DNA of 64,000 nt from Larix kaempferi (GCA_027924585.1 BSBM01000125.1:4965001-5029000); one strand, 5' to 3'; counted from the first letter of the stretch, positions 31,687 through 43,341 are shown. Notes: a model not told the origin generated them from the letters alone. Made by a program: numbers and translations.

Positions 31687-34541
31687 ATGTCCAAACCTCC
31701 CTTTAGAGAAGAAGAACTGACCCTTGAAGAAGCCCTGAGGATCTTTCAGCAAGGAGGGATTCAACAGTTAATGAAAACCCCAGTTAAGAAGGTCTCTGTA
31801 GAACAAGGAGAAGGATCCCGTAGATCACCAAGAATTAATCCCACGATGCAGGAAAAACCAAAAGATAAGGGAAAAGTGGTAACTGCACCTCGATCCAATA
31901 TCCTAAAATTGGGATCCTCGACACAGAAAGCACCAGTCTTTTAGATAGAACCTCTAAAGATGACATCTGAATATATCTCTCTGTGGGAACTGAATGCCCC
32001 TGTGTTTAAATTGCTCAAGACTGCGAGATACGACATCCCGCTGTCGCCTATGTCAAAGCATGCAAACATTGGTAAGAATCTGCTGGGAAAGATAGCAGAT
32101 TGTAAATGAGAGGATTATGACCTCTTAGGAATGAAGATAGATGAGCCAGATGTTCCCAAATACCCAGATTTTCAACCAGACTAGTATATGTGCTGGAAAA
32201 AGGACGCCAAGGGAACTCTCAACTTGGTAGCTAACAGTTGGTTAGCACCTGCCATTCAGTCAAGGCTACTGAACTTGCTGAGATTGCCACATTTTGATCA
32301 CTCTCCAGAACTGAATGTTGTGGTTCGCACACTCATGGCGTGAATCCACCAAGGTTATCTATGGCTGGACATAAACATTGACATTAACATTGATTTGATA
32401 CACCGCATCACCAGGATAAGGAGGCGCGGTAAGGATCCGAAGCAATTCTTCCAGGGGAAGAGCAAAGAAAAAGAGGCCGTGGAGAAGATGAAGAAGACCC
32501 ACTCCATGGTAAAGGGCAAAAGAGGATTCTCGACAGAAGACATAGAGGACCAAGAAACAAGATTTGTAACACAGTTTCTCGCATGCAAGATACTTAAAAT
32601 ATCTAGGCCTTCGGAGGTGCCTACGGGCGCAATACTCCTTGGTGCCACAACGGCCGAAGGCCACAACTTCAATTGGTGTCAATTTTTGCTGAATGAGTTC
32701 CATTTCACCTGGCTCATCGTCCTGATTTCTTTGTGCAGATGGAAGGAGCCGCGAGATTATGTGGGCATCGTTATGGATCCCAAGGATCCTAGAGGGTTTA
32801 AATTCATCAACCTCTGGGAAAACACAAATCTAGAGCGCCAGCATGCAGCTGCAGAAGTCTTTTACCAGTACTATATGCAGCTGTGTGATGCAATCACGAA
32901 GACACCCTACATCACAAAGCAGGTCACGAAAAAGTATATCCGCATCATCGACTTTGAGGCAGATATGAAATGTAATTCATATCACCGAAAGCACAAACGA
33001 GGAAACCGGAGTGGTTCCCAGGAAAGTACAACATGTATGAGTAGGATATTGAGGACCTCATGAAAGATTGACCAATAGAATTCCGCATAGAGGTCATGGA
33101 TGTGGCAACAGATTCAAAAGAAGATGAGCCGATCTCGCTCTCATGCCCAATCATTGAAGAAACAGGGAAGAGAAAAGAAGCTGAGACTTCGCGGAAGCCA
33201 AAGTCGAGGAAAAAGGTGAAGGATACAAAAATTCAATTGTAGGAAGTCCTCAATGATGATGATTACGAGATGATAGCCGAAACAGTCTTAGAGTAGATGA
33301 AGGAGCTAATGGCAGCTAAAAAAAAGAATGACAAGGTCATCCACGATGACCTGCACCAGATGAGGCTCGCAATGCAAGGCCTAATAAAGAAAATGGACGA
33401 TGTCCAGAAAAGCCTTGTTTTGCCGAAGGAAGCAGGGACTGAAAGGAGGTCGGTAGGAACCTCGTAGCAAGGAAGCCAGCAGCTAGCAATAACGCTACCA
33501 TCAAAGACTAGGATTGTCCATGTGGACCCATTGGATGTTGTGTTTCCAATGGAAGAGCAAGTGGCCTTGGACACAAAGGGAGTCGAGAGGGTAGAGCTCG
33601 ACTTAGCCAAAATACCGTTACCAAGATTGCACTTCATCCACACGCAGATCGTGGAGGAGATGCATGAACGGACGGTTGACGCGATGAAGTTACAGGAAGA
33701 ACTCACCGTAGCAAACCGACAAATTCAGCAGAAGGCAGAAATATAGCTATGCAATGAACAGGACCGCCGACATAATTTGGAGATAACCATATCCAATGTG
33801 GCAAAGGATATCAAAGACATAGAAATCCAGGATGATCCTGCAGACACAGTTCTGATGATTGGAGATAAGGTGAGATCCTTGCAGTCGGAGATGCAGGATA
33901 AAGAGATTTATTACAAGGCCGATATTGCCACAATGAAGGAGAAGATGAATAAGCAGGTGCCACTAACTGAACAGTAGGTCAGAGAGCAAGCAGTGAGCGC
34001 CGCCTCAAAAAGCATCACAAGTGAGATGGGTAAGTGCCAATATCTCTTGGATAAGGTTTCACAAGCAATCACGACCCTTGAAGAGGATCAAGGGTTGCTG
34101 CAAGTCAAGACCGCGGTACAAGAAAAATAGACCGCGCTGGACAAGTTGAACCTAGAGGTGAAAGCTCTGCCACCTGGAGAAAGGTTGCCGAGATACAAGG
34201 AGATATCCAGCTTAAAGAAAGAAGTACAGGACTTATGACAAAAAGAGACTGAGATGGATAATCAGTCGCAACAGCTCCTAGAGAATGCCATGGCGGTATC
34301 ACACTAGATTGAATATAAGTTAATCGAACTGGGCGATAACCAGGAGTAGGTGCAAGATCAAATTGGACAAGAAATAAGTCCAACATTGCTTGAGACAATT
34401 AAACAGGTTGAGGAGGATACAAGAGAAGCAGTGGTGTAGTTGTGCAGCACATATGACGAGTTCGCGGCCAAGTTCGTCCCACCAGTCGCGGCGCATAGTG
34501 AGACAGCTAAAACAATCAGTGGCTCGGGGACAAGCCACATG
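31687..34541 (+). pseudogene. G2 extra 3' ORF of ~950 codons, unknown function
   Basis: A single coding frame starts at 31687 with 'MSKPPFREEELTLEEALRIF'. It continues past stops at 31942, 32107, 32182 and 32341, shifts once near 32968, and runs to 'GTSHM-stop' by the polypurine tract. Nearly all other stops are TAG or TGA, as expected from decayed CAG/CGA. The middle (32280-32960) is globular: 'LIHRITRIRRRGKDPKQFF', 'ACKILKISRPSEVPTGAILL', 'FNWCQFLLNEFHF'. The C-terminal third (33270-34500) is rich in Glu, Lys, Gln and Met and looks like a long coiled coil. No signal peptide or clear membrane span is seen, so envelope function is not supported. I do not recognise the family with certainty; a plant-transposon or mobile-domain relative is possible. 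Confidence 0.6.
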
Positions 34542-34542
34542 T

Positions 34543-34556
34543 AAGTGTTAGGGGCA
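34543..34556 (+). promoter_or_regulatory. G2 polypurine tract
   Basis: GTGTTAGGGGCA immediately precedes the 3' LTR start TGTTGGGCCC. Confidence 0.75.
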
Positions 34557-36250
34557 TGTTGGGCCCAGGTTGAGTTAAAATTTTGGGAAGAACCTTTTTG
34601 AGGCAGGCAAGGAAAACGGAGCTGAGCACAGCTCAGAAACACAATTTTGGATAAGTATTGAGGATGCTGTGAAGTTGCGTACAACATCTAACTTTTGACG
34701 AGACTGCGGAGTTCGTCGAAGTTTTGGCCATGATGCGAAGACCAGTACTGCGCAGAAGTAGTGCTGTGGAGTTAGGAGGCCATGTGGAGCCAACAAAGCA
34801 GTGTGCTGGACACGTATCAAGTGTAGTTACCGACTTGACTGGTAGCATCCAATTTTGGAAAGATACTTCAGGATTGCCGAGCGACGGATGTAGGAAAAAT
34901 AGGAAGGCAGCCACGCGTGGGTTGTTAAGGAAAGCGACGTTTGGCACGCGCAAAAGGTAAAACTGTTAGAGAGAAACGGTTCGGTAGTAGCATCCTGTAG
35001 GCATGCGTGCGACAGAAAGGCCGATAGCGATAGAATGAGGATGTGGAGATCTGCCATGATCAAGCAGACGCTACTAGGAGCCAGCAAGCTAGTTTGGAAA
35101 ACTGGCGCAGTTTTGGAAACCCTTAGGGTTTTGGGTTTTAGGTCTTTGGGATTGTATAGACATGACCTTCAGGCATGATCTATTTAAGAAGACATTTTGT
35201 ATGGGATGGGGGTTCGGGTTCGATTTTGTGGGTTGTTCTCTCTCTGTATTATTGTTATGCTTTTGTTTGAGAACTTAAGGAGACACCCTTTTTGTATTGT
35301 AAAATCTCTCTGAGCTAAAAATATTATAAAGGCTCTGCAGCTGTGTGCGCAGAGACCTAGCCGAGAGGAGAGTCTGCAGCTGAGTACACAGACTAACAAT
35401 GGTTTCCCCATCCCTTTTGAAAGAAATATATTACCAACCGTTCTTGTGGACGTAGCTTTCCATCCGGGGAAGTGAACCACGTTAAATCCTATGTTATGTG
35501 ATGATGTGTATGAATGAATGACTGTCTGTATTTTCTGTAGAATGAATACCTTAATGTTTCCTTGCATGCTGTAAATTGAGAACTTTGATATGCATTTACC
35601 AATAGGAGAAGTTTGGGAATGATATGCTAAGTTCTGTGGAAGCAGATGAATGGTGAACACTTCAATTCTATGTTAAGGCCGTGAATCAGTCATTTAAAGT
35701 ATAATTACTTTCTTAAACATAGTGGCGAACGCAGTACAGTCAATCATGTTTATCATTTTAGTCATGTTGTAATAATCCAAGTTCTTGACGAATGCTAGAA
35801 AGATAGCCAGTAAGTGCCTGAATGAATGGATGAGTGATATTCATTTCAGTGCCTTAACGTTTCCGAGATTTTCCAAGTAGAGGATAATTGTTGGTGATTC
35901 GCAGTTCCAGTAGAAGATTCATAGCAGTAAGAAACCCTTGGTGTGGCCCACAGTGTTGCCTCCACTGCGTAGTACTGTTCGCAGCATATATCTTGCTGCG
36001 CACCACATCACTCTACCCCGCATTGCCCTCCTTTTGTCCCGCGCTGTGCAACTTTCTCGGATAAACAACTCATCATTTACTGTGGAAACCTGATTCCGCA
36101 GTACCCCATAAAGATACAACTCGGGTGAGATCTCAACCTGCTCGCAGGTTGTTGCCGAAAGGGCCGGTGCGAAGGGGTTTTGTTGGTAAAAGGAAGAACC
36201 GCAAAGAACCTGGGTCTAATTGGAAACCTCTAGGTCAGTTTAAGACAACA
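34557..36250 (+). repeat. G2 3' LTR
   Basis: 1694 bp, starting TGTTGGGCCCAGG and ending TTTAAGACAACA, followed by the right TSD CTACC (36251-36255). It is similar throughout to 22486-24179. Confidence 0.95.
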
Positions 36251-36255
36251 CTACC

Positions 36256-37105
36256 ATATTCACTGCTGTCAGATGTCAATTCCATCCTCTCATTGACTCG
36301 CTCACCTCGTCGATGTTTGGGTTTCGACTCTTCTGCAGCGTGTAGGTTCTCCATGAATTCATATGCCTTTTGTTTGAATCCTCGATACTTATAAAAGACC
36401 ATGGCTAGTCTGTCATCTCCTTTATTTTCTGTCAGACCACCTTGATCGCAGGTCTCTCGACCATCCCATTAGTTTTACTGCACTCTCTCTCTGGTATTTG
36501 TCCCTTCTGCACGTCGGTTATCTTCGACGACTTCTCTCCTAGTTCCACTACTTCGGCCTTTCATGGAAACAGTCTTCGCACCTCGACCAATCATCTCATC
36601 TCTGAAAGACATGGTTTTTCTCGACAGTTTCTTTTCTTCCTTCAGAGCTAACTGGTAGGATTCACTGACCGCTCTGAATCTTGACAGGCTCAACTCATCC
36701 TGTATAACATACTTCAATCCGTTCACATATCTTGCGACAGCTTCTTTGCCTTCGTTGGTTTGTCCTGATCGAAATAAAAGTCTATAGAACTCTTCAATGT
36801 ACTCCTTCACAGTCATCTCTTTCTGTCGAAAGTTCTGAAATTTCTTGAATAAGGAAATCACATAGTCGTTAGGAAAGAAATTCTCCTTCACCTTGGCAAC
36901 CATCCTATCCCAAGGCTTGATCTTCTCCTTGCCTTTCTTGACTCTATCATCCTGCACATTGTCCCACCACAATGAGGCATGACCCTTCAATATCATACAT
37001 GCAGTTTTAACTCATTTAGGATCCTCTATCTTCTCTATGTCGAATTATTTATCCATCTCTCTGAACGAGTTTATCAAGTATTTTGGATCCAGAATTATTG
37101 AGTAG
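36256..37105 (-). pseudogene. G1 gag, downstream part
   Basis: On - from right: 'LINSFREMDK.FDIEKIEDPK', 'MILKGHASLWWDNV', 'PWDRMVAKVKENFFPNDYVISLFKKFQNFRQKEMTVKEYIEEF', 'YVNGLKYVIQDEL', then a basic tail. This is the canonical retrotransposon Gag core. It is interrupted on its N-terminal side by T1 (at 37110) and on its C-terminal side by G2 (at 36255). Confidence 0.9.
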
Positions 37106-37110
37106 GTAGG
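37106..37110. repeat. Target-site duplication GTAGG, left copy (T1)
   Basis: GTAGG precedes the left T1 LTR and recurs at 52243-52247 after the right one. Confidence 0.95.
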
Positions 37111-38109
37111 TGTTGTCGGGAAAAACTACCCTATAGTAAGGAAACGGATACTATCAACTGAAAGGGGATGATAGGTAAGCATATTAACTGTGTTACTGAG
37201 ATGTTTATGAAAGGAAATAGGTTATAGGTCTTGAGAACATACCTTTTGAATGACGTTTGATCCTAGCTCTTATTCGATCTTGTGCTCGATCCTCAAGTCA
37301 ACCTCCCGTTCAATAAACCTACAATACAAGTGCCTTTCTCAGTGTATCTTGGATAATATATAATGATGAAAAAGACAAAGCAATTTAAGCATCCAATATT
37401 AACCAAAGAAGATCCAAACAAGTATATCACTTCAATGAACACTTAATTTGGGACAAGAAAGACGCTTCAACCTTTTATTATCAAATGCAAATTGATGATA
37501 CAAAGTATACCTGTCTTTGTGACATGGTCCTGCGACCTGATCCTAGGGTCCTACTCTTCTCTGGCTTGGATATCTTCCAGCATAATCTCCTCCAATGCAA
37601 GCTTCTCTTTACAAGTCTCTTAATAACATTCATGTATCTAACCCCTCTCTTTATTCTTCCTTGTATTTATAGGACAAGGGAAGCAGTTCAGGTCGAGAGA
37701 TGGTTATGGAGGAAGTTGGGGAAGTTGGAAAACCAACTGCAACTAATCATCTTTTGAGGTGTACGCTACTATTGCTCAGTGAAGTAGTGCTCAGGGCGCT
37801 ACTATAGTGTTTTTAAACTGGCACTCATCACTTTTTGAATGTTGAGCGCTACTCTGTCGAAGAGTAGCGCTGATGAGGCTTGAGCGCTACTATTGCATAC
37901 TGGAGTAGGGTACAGGCACTAGTCTATTGAAGTAGAGTAGCGCTCATGTCTCAAAATGATATTTTTAGGGTTTTGCCAGTCTTGCAAGGAGGTGGAGTAA
38001 GTCACAGTCTCATCTGGGGTCAACATGCTCTTCCATCCAAGTTGTCCTTTTGTGTGATCAACAACTCAAGGTGATAACGGATGGAGAGGTGCAGGTTTGA
38101 CCTATAACA
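37111..38109 (-). repeat. T1 3' LTR
   Basis: On + it starts TGTTGTCGGGAAAAAC and ends GACCTATAACA. A TATA box (TATAAATA on -) lies at 37664-37671. Inverted AGTAGCGCTC motifs cluster at 37760-37970. It lacks a ~30-bp segment present in the other LTR near 51850-51880. Confidence 0.94.
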
Positions 38110-38125
38110 GATGCCCCCTAATGTG
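38110..38125 (-). promoter_or_regulatory. T1 polypurine tract
   Basis: On - CACATTAGGGGGCATC abuts the 3' LTR start TGTTATAGG. The same arrangement is seen at T2 (62137) and T3 (11465). Confidence 0.85.
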
Positions 38126-39429
38126 TGAGGTCAGAGGGAAACGTGGCCGAAATACATTATAATCCAAAGCCAGAGGAGGAGCAAGGAACCACAGAAACAA
38201 GTCACAAGAACAACTGAAACAAAGATCAAGGTCAGCGAGCAATTACATTTTTGACATCATATAGATGTGCAGTGTGATACAACATGATCTCCGATACATA
38301 ACAAGGAGATGTATATATAGCATGGCCACTTGGAATACAAGCGTGGATCCATGTCAAACTGAGAGATCATAGCCATAACAACAAACTAGATCTATGTCTC
38401 ATGGAGAGCCGAATATAAGTGAGGCTCAATCTTGTGCAACTTGGGTGATAACAAAATGAGGTAATGTCATCCAAAATCCCAAGATCTTCATCCAAAACAA
38501 CTCTAGGTACAAACCCTAACCATGTGAATAGATGAGCTGACAATCGAACATGGGGGGTATTGTTTGATTACCGGTCATTGATGTATACCGTTAACAGACG
38601 CAAGCAATTCCACCGATAATGATGATGGGGCCCAAGGTTCCAAGTATGATCCGCCAAGTGTGAATAGATGAACTTGGAGTCAAACACTTGGGGATCCTAT
38701 CGAAGAAGAGACATTGATGTATTCTCAACATTCAACAACAAGGAAAATTGCCATTGGTGACTACAATCTCCAAGGTACTAACCGAAACTCTAAACTTCAT
38801 TCCCAGAGTAAAATGAGTTGATGTTGATGGGAAGAAGTTCGTTGGAAGGGAGGCCTTAAGGCATCCTCCATCATCCAACTCGAGGAACACTCAATTGGTA
38901 TGAGCTGATATGGAGTAATGTGTAACAAGACTGACACTAGGACGACCGACACATGAGGTCAAGGTAAACTGCAGAATGGCCGACATAGGGTATATCCTTG
39001 AACAGTGAGCACGACACAAAGTGACTCAGGCAGTTTTCGACATAATGTGGTAAATGATAAACCTAAAATATAAGAGACATTATCAGACCCTCCATATGGT
39101 TGGAAGAATAACCAACCGGGGAAGTAAACAACTCGGAGATCAGGTTCACCCTGAGGTCAAAAACTAAACCCAACCGACAAGATAGACTCAAGTAGGTGCT
39201 GTGTTCAAGGATAGAACTGACTGAACTGCCTTTGATATTGAAGATATGACACATCTTTCCCATCCCTTATTCTTTTTAGATAAAAGAATACCTTTCTTGT
39301 TGTTTTAATGAGTCCAAGAAAGAATGAAAACTCAATAGATCCAACCATGTAAAATTTTTAATGAGCCCATGGGAAGAAGACTCAGGACCTTCTTCATTGT
39401 TTACAGAGTTCGAAGAAGAGATAGAAGAT
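38126..39429 (-). other. T1 3' spacer, non-coding
   Basis: No protein recognised on either strand. It matches the T2 interior (62150-63400) in layout only, with short common phrases near the polypurine tract. Confidence 0.5.
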
Positions 39430-39830
39430 TACTCTATATTATTGATCTCTGGATTTTAATATCGAGCCAAGATCTGTTCTTGGTTGCCGGTGTTTTCAAT
39501 TTTAAGGAGCCTGAAAAACTTAAATAATAACTCCATATATCTGCTCGTGGATTTTAGTATCAAGCCCAAGCAGATTAATGCTCGCCAGTGTTTTCTTGTT
39601 TATAGAGTCTGAAAAACTTAAACAATCCTTTTTTCACCTATCTGTGGATTTTATATCGAGCCCAGATTGGTCTGTGCTCAACGGTGTTTTCTTGTTTATA
39701 GAGTTGAAAAACTTAAACAGTGCTCTTCTTACCCTCTTGTGGATTTCACATCGAGCCCGAGTAGGTGAATGCTCGCTTGGTATTTTCACATTTAGAGAGC
39801 CTGAAAACCCTAAAGAAAGGCTCCAAAAGG
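39430..39830 (-). repeat. Four ~96-bp tandem repeats in the T1 3' spacer
   Basis: The phrase GGATTTTA(.)ATCGAGCCC recurs at about 39451, 39549, 39646 and 39741. Each is followed by a GTGTTTTCTTGTTTATAGAG-type stretch and TGAAAAACTTAAA. T2 carries two related units near 63429 and 63533, so the repeat is conserved in the Tat family here. Confidence 0.8.
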
Positions 39831-40609
39831 TCCTTTTTCGTGCAGTTAGTCTCCTCGCCCAAAAAAGTATAAAACAAAGGGAGAAGAACTCTTCTAGCGC
39901 ATACATAAGTATACCTAGAGTATACCTTTTCCGTAGTTAATCCACCTAGGCCCGGGAAAAGGATAATTCTATACTTGAGTGGATGAGCCTTCGATTACTT
40001 TAACGAGCTCGAAGAGGACAAGATTGCTTGGCAATCTTGTTTAGGTTTAAATAGTCCAAACAAGAGCTTAAAATGACTTAAAGGTCAACTTCTAGGATCA
40101 TAGCTTCATAATCTGCCAAAACTAGGTCTTCAACAAAATATTAGTAAACGCGACAAAAAATCTCGAATGATATATGAATTTGAACTATTAACTAGTTGAC
40201 AAGGTCTAACATCGAGAATTTTAAACTTAGGAGATCGATCCTACAAAAATTTAAGGAAAAATGAGAGCTGGATAAGTGAACATTAGTATTGCACCATATG
40301 TATGTTTCAATTGATTAATTAGGTCATTTTGATAAAATTTGAAACTATAGAGAACTAAACAATGGTGGGTAAAAATTAAAATCCAATTCATATATATAAT
40401 TTCATTTTAAAAACTCAATTTCCAATTTGTTTTTGTAGGGAAAAAAATTGGGGCAAACTTTGCATTTTCAAATCTCCGTGGCGATCAAATCAAGCATCCA
40501 AACACCATTCTTCTTCCACCAAGTAAGTTAGAATCTTCCCCACTTGCATTTTTATGGTTTAGTTTTTATTTTTTGAGCCTAAAACTGCTTGCCAGGCAAT
40601 GCTCACAAC
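39831..40609. other. T1 3' spacer, AT-rich
   Basis: No coding region or RNA gene was seen. The TTCGTGCAGTTAGTCTCC-like text near 39836 is also present near 63630 in T2. Confidence 0.5.
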
Positions 40610-40790
40610 GTTTAGTGCGCGGGAGCTACTCTGTAACAAGAGCAGTAGCGTGTGAAGGAGATGAGCGCTACTATGCTCACACAGAGTAGCGCCCACACGT
40701 TACTGTGTAGTATACACAGTAGCGCTCAAGCCTGAAAATTTAAAAACAAGCACCGAGACTGAAAAATTGTCACTTTTTGTGCAGGATGGT
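40610..40790 (+). promoter_or_regulatory. AGTAGCGCTC module upstream of the antisense ORF
   Basis: GAGCGCTACT (40664-40673) and AGTAGCGCTC (40720-40729), with several near-copies between, are followed by AAAATTTAAAAAC and a TTTTTGTGCAG that could be a splice acceptor just before ATGG. The same module is in both LTRs and at 50920-51060. Confidence 0.5.
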
Positions 40791-40821
40791 TCTTTAATGG
40801 AGGGAGAGAGAACATGAGGAC

Positions 40822-41999
40822 ATGGATAGGCTGGCCATGCAAGACCCAGCCACTCTCCACGCTCTGCGAAGATGCGGTTTATTGAAGTTTTACCGAACCG
40901 TAAACATGAGGGCCCTAAACAAATTATTTCGAAGACTTATTCAGTACTGGGATGTGGATACCAATACGTTTTTCATCCGTGGGAAAACTTTGGAGCTTAC
41001 AGTTGATGACATTTATTTCATTACTGGTCTCTCATGGAGGGGAGATGTAATAAATATGAAAGGGTCTTCTTGTGTGGGCACAAGGTCTGTGCAAGAGTAC
41101 TTGAATACATATTGTGTGGATGGAGCTGAGAAATCAGGAAGCCAAATCTTGATTTCTACCATTGAAGGCCTCCCCTTGAAGGTGATAGTGAGTATGATTA
41201 ACTGAGTGGCAGGTAGTGCCTCACTACACCTAGATTCCAGGCACTCTATGCATGTTGGTGTACAATGCTTACAAGGTCATGTATACGATTGGTGTACTAG
41301 TTTATTGGCGAGCATGAAATCTCAATTGACAGGTTGCAAATCCGACAAAATGAAGAATTTTGGGTACAGTAGCATTTTGTGTAATTTATTCTTTGAGAGG
41401 ATGCCTCTACATCAGGTTAACCCCTGTGAGCCCAGACTAAGCCGTTGGGGTGACATATTCCTCTGCCAGGGTGGTGGGGAAATTCACTACTATTATCACA
41501 CTGATGATTTCTGGGGGTGGTGGGAGAGGCAAGTGCCCGCCTTCGAGCAGTTTCCATATGCTGGATTGGATTTCCGTCATGATCCATAACTGGCGCTTCC
41601 TCCAGGTGGAGCTTGGGGAGATATTGGTATGTTTAATTTTGAGAATTATTTAATTTTTTCAAACTTTTCAAGTATTTGATTTTTATGAATGAATTTTGGA
41701 GTGCTAAACAAGTGTCATATGTAGATATTGGGCTTGTCCGTCCTGAGGGACATCCTACCATCTTTGTGAGGCCAGCTGATATTACTGCAGTAGATGCTAT
41801 GTTGGGGACCATAGAGAGAAAAATGAGTCGGTTGACTCATGAAGTTCCTGCATGCCGTATGGATCAGATACCTATTGATATGCAGGAAGATGTAGTTGGG
41901 GTGCCCCCAGCATGGCTTAGGGTGCTGCGGAAGATATCCAGGCTAGTCATATGTTATCGCAATGCAGTAGATGATGATGAGGCCCCTCCTTCTCCATAA
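40822..41999 (+). pseudogene. Plant mobile domain (PMD)-like ORF, antisense to T1
   Basis: Three open pieces on + (40822-41205, 41206-41589, 41676-41999) lie between T1 integrase/RNase H and its 3' LTR, opposite to gag-pol. The first has 'LRRCGLLKFYRTVNMRALNKLFRRLIQYW', 'TNTFFIRGKTLELTVDDIYFITGL' and W.GD, the PMD pattern (L..aG ... L...L...W ... T.TF....e.T.t..Dv..itGL). The last has 'RPEGHPTIFVRPADITAVDAM'. A TGA at 41203 and a frame change near 41590-41676 break it, and GTATGT at 41627 might be an intron donor. PMD proteins occur in plant genes and as antisense extra ORFs in Tat retrotransposons. Function in the element is unknown. Confidence 0.65.
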
Positions 42000-42281
42000 G
42001 AGAGGGATACATTCTATGTATATTTTTGAGGCCACTATACCCAGTTTTGTACTTTTATGACATGAATTGATAGACTTGTGATCCAAAACTCATATATTTT
42101 TTGATACAGTATCGGCTATATACAGTATCAGTTATTTACATGTGTATGTGTTTGAATTTTGTGTGTGCAATGTTGTTTATGAAAATGTATGATACAAATG
42201 CCAGTCTAACACATAGTTTGCTAATGAATCAGCTAATGCATTTAAATTTCTTGGAATGTGTTCATATATAATAGAATCAAA
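42000..42281. other. T1 spacer between antisense ORF and second RNase H
   Basis: AT-rich, with no feature seen. It probably holds the 3' end of the antisense transcript (ATATATTTTTTG near 42090). Confidence 0.4.
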
Positions 42282-42600
42282 CTATCTTTCCAATAGTCTA
42301 ACTCGTAGAAACTGATGTAGAAATCCAGGATCTCTAATCTGGTAGACACCTGTTAACTGAAATACAATTAGTTGTGAGTCAAGTCTTACCTCCAAATGTG
42401 AAATGCCATGACTGAGAGCATCTTGGAGAAGTTCTATAACTGCACTGTATTCAGCCACATTATTCATGGTGGGACCCAAACAAACCCCCCCGAAGACATA
42501 AGTTGGCCAGCGGGTGAGTAAATGACCCAAGCTGCTGCAACCAACTGACAGGTGTGGCGACTGGCGCCATCAGCAAATCCTAAGAAATGTTCGGTCGACA
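42282..42600 (-). pseudogene. Second RNase H of T1 (archaeal-type, aRNH-like)
   Basis: On -: 'FADGASRHTCQLVAAAWVIYSPAGQL' then, after a frame change in a run of seven C (+ strand, 42485-42491), 'GVCLGPTMNNVAEYSAVIELLQDALSHGISHLEVRLDSQLIVFQLTGVYQIRDP'. The catalytic D (ADGAS), E (AEYSA) and D (LDSQL) match a complete RNase H in addition to the gypsy RNase H in pol. An extra RNase H near integrase is typical of Tat elements. Confidence 0.8.
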
Positions 42601-42704
42601 TTTGGTACACGAAACGAAAAACACACATAAGATTAACTAACAAGCATAACGAAAACTAGCTCTACAAAAATATACAGCTATGTTACAAGAAACAGCACGT
42701 CAGC

Positions 42705-43341
42705 CTAAGCGTAGTACTTCTTCAGGTAGAGCCCATTTCTAGGCTCAGCCAACTTATTACCTTCGTAATCTATCAGTTCATAGGCACCCTTCTTCAGTAC
42801 TTTGGAAATTATATAAGGTCCGAGCCACCTGGACTTGAATTTTCCAGGTCCTAGGGGTTCTTTGTCTTGATCCCAAAGTCGGACCAAGTCTCCTTCAAGG
42901 AAAAACCTAGGTCTGACGGACTTGTCATACTATCCTTTGACTCATTTTTTGTGGACCTCATTTTTGTGAGTGCGTCACGGCGCTGCTCATCTAGATGTTC
43001 TAAGTGTAACAAATGTTCTTCTAGTATTGAATTATCCATTAGTAACTGAACAACTAATTTTAGTGAAGGAATCTCGCATTCAATCGGTACGACTGCTTCT
43101 ATCCCATGCATAAGTTGGAAGGGAGAGAATCCGGTAGTAGTCTTAACGTTAGCTCGGTAAGCCCAAAGAGATGGGTACAGCATGATGTCTAGTTATTTTG
43201 ACTGGCATTAACAGTTCTTTGCAGTATAACCTTTAAAGTTTTGTTCACTGCTTCAACTTATCCATTCGCCTGTGGATAGTATGAAGATGAATGTTCTTGT
43301 CGAAAACCAAGCATTGTATACAACTCGGTCATCATGCTATT
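42705..43341 (-). pseudogene. T1 integrase C-terminal part (frameshifted)
   Basis: 43183-42851 has 'YPSLWAYRANVKTTTGFSPFQLMHGIEAVVPIECEIPSL', the region after the catalytic Glu. 42887-42705 has 'LVRLWDQDKEPLGPGKFKSRWLGPYII..VLKKGAYEL', the GPY/F module. These sit in two different frames relative to the upstream pol frame, so at least two indels occurred here. Confidence 0.85.

Larger units (their letters stand above)
22486..36250 (+). mobile_element. Complete Ty3/gypsy-type element G2 with extra ORFs (13.8 kb)
   Basis: G2 has LTRs of equal length (1694 bp each), TSD CTACC, a primer site and a polypurine tract. Between the LTRs on + lie ORF1, gag with several knuckle-like motifs, protease, two extra Gag-like modules, RT, RNase H and integrase. 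RT precedes integrase, which is the gypsy order. After pol comes a long extra sense ORF. The two LTRs differ at roughly one base in ten over their first 150 bp, mostly transitions, so the insertion is old. A second copy of the family (G4) starts at 57166. Confidence 0.95.

Noticed and set aside
31687-34541. G2 extra ORF as a retroviral envelope gene
   Set aside because: No signal peptide, transmembrane anchor or cleavage site is visible; the C-terminus is charged and helical. Position alone does not justify the call.
37485-37757. + strand ORF repeated at 51625-51876
   Set aside because: Present twice only because it sits in the two T1 LTRs and runs across the TATA region.
40822-41999. PMD ORF as a host gene
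   Set aside because: It lies between the two T1 LTRs within the TSD-bounded insertion, so it travels with the element.
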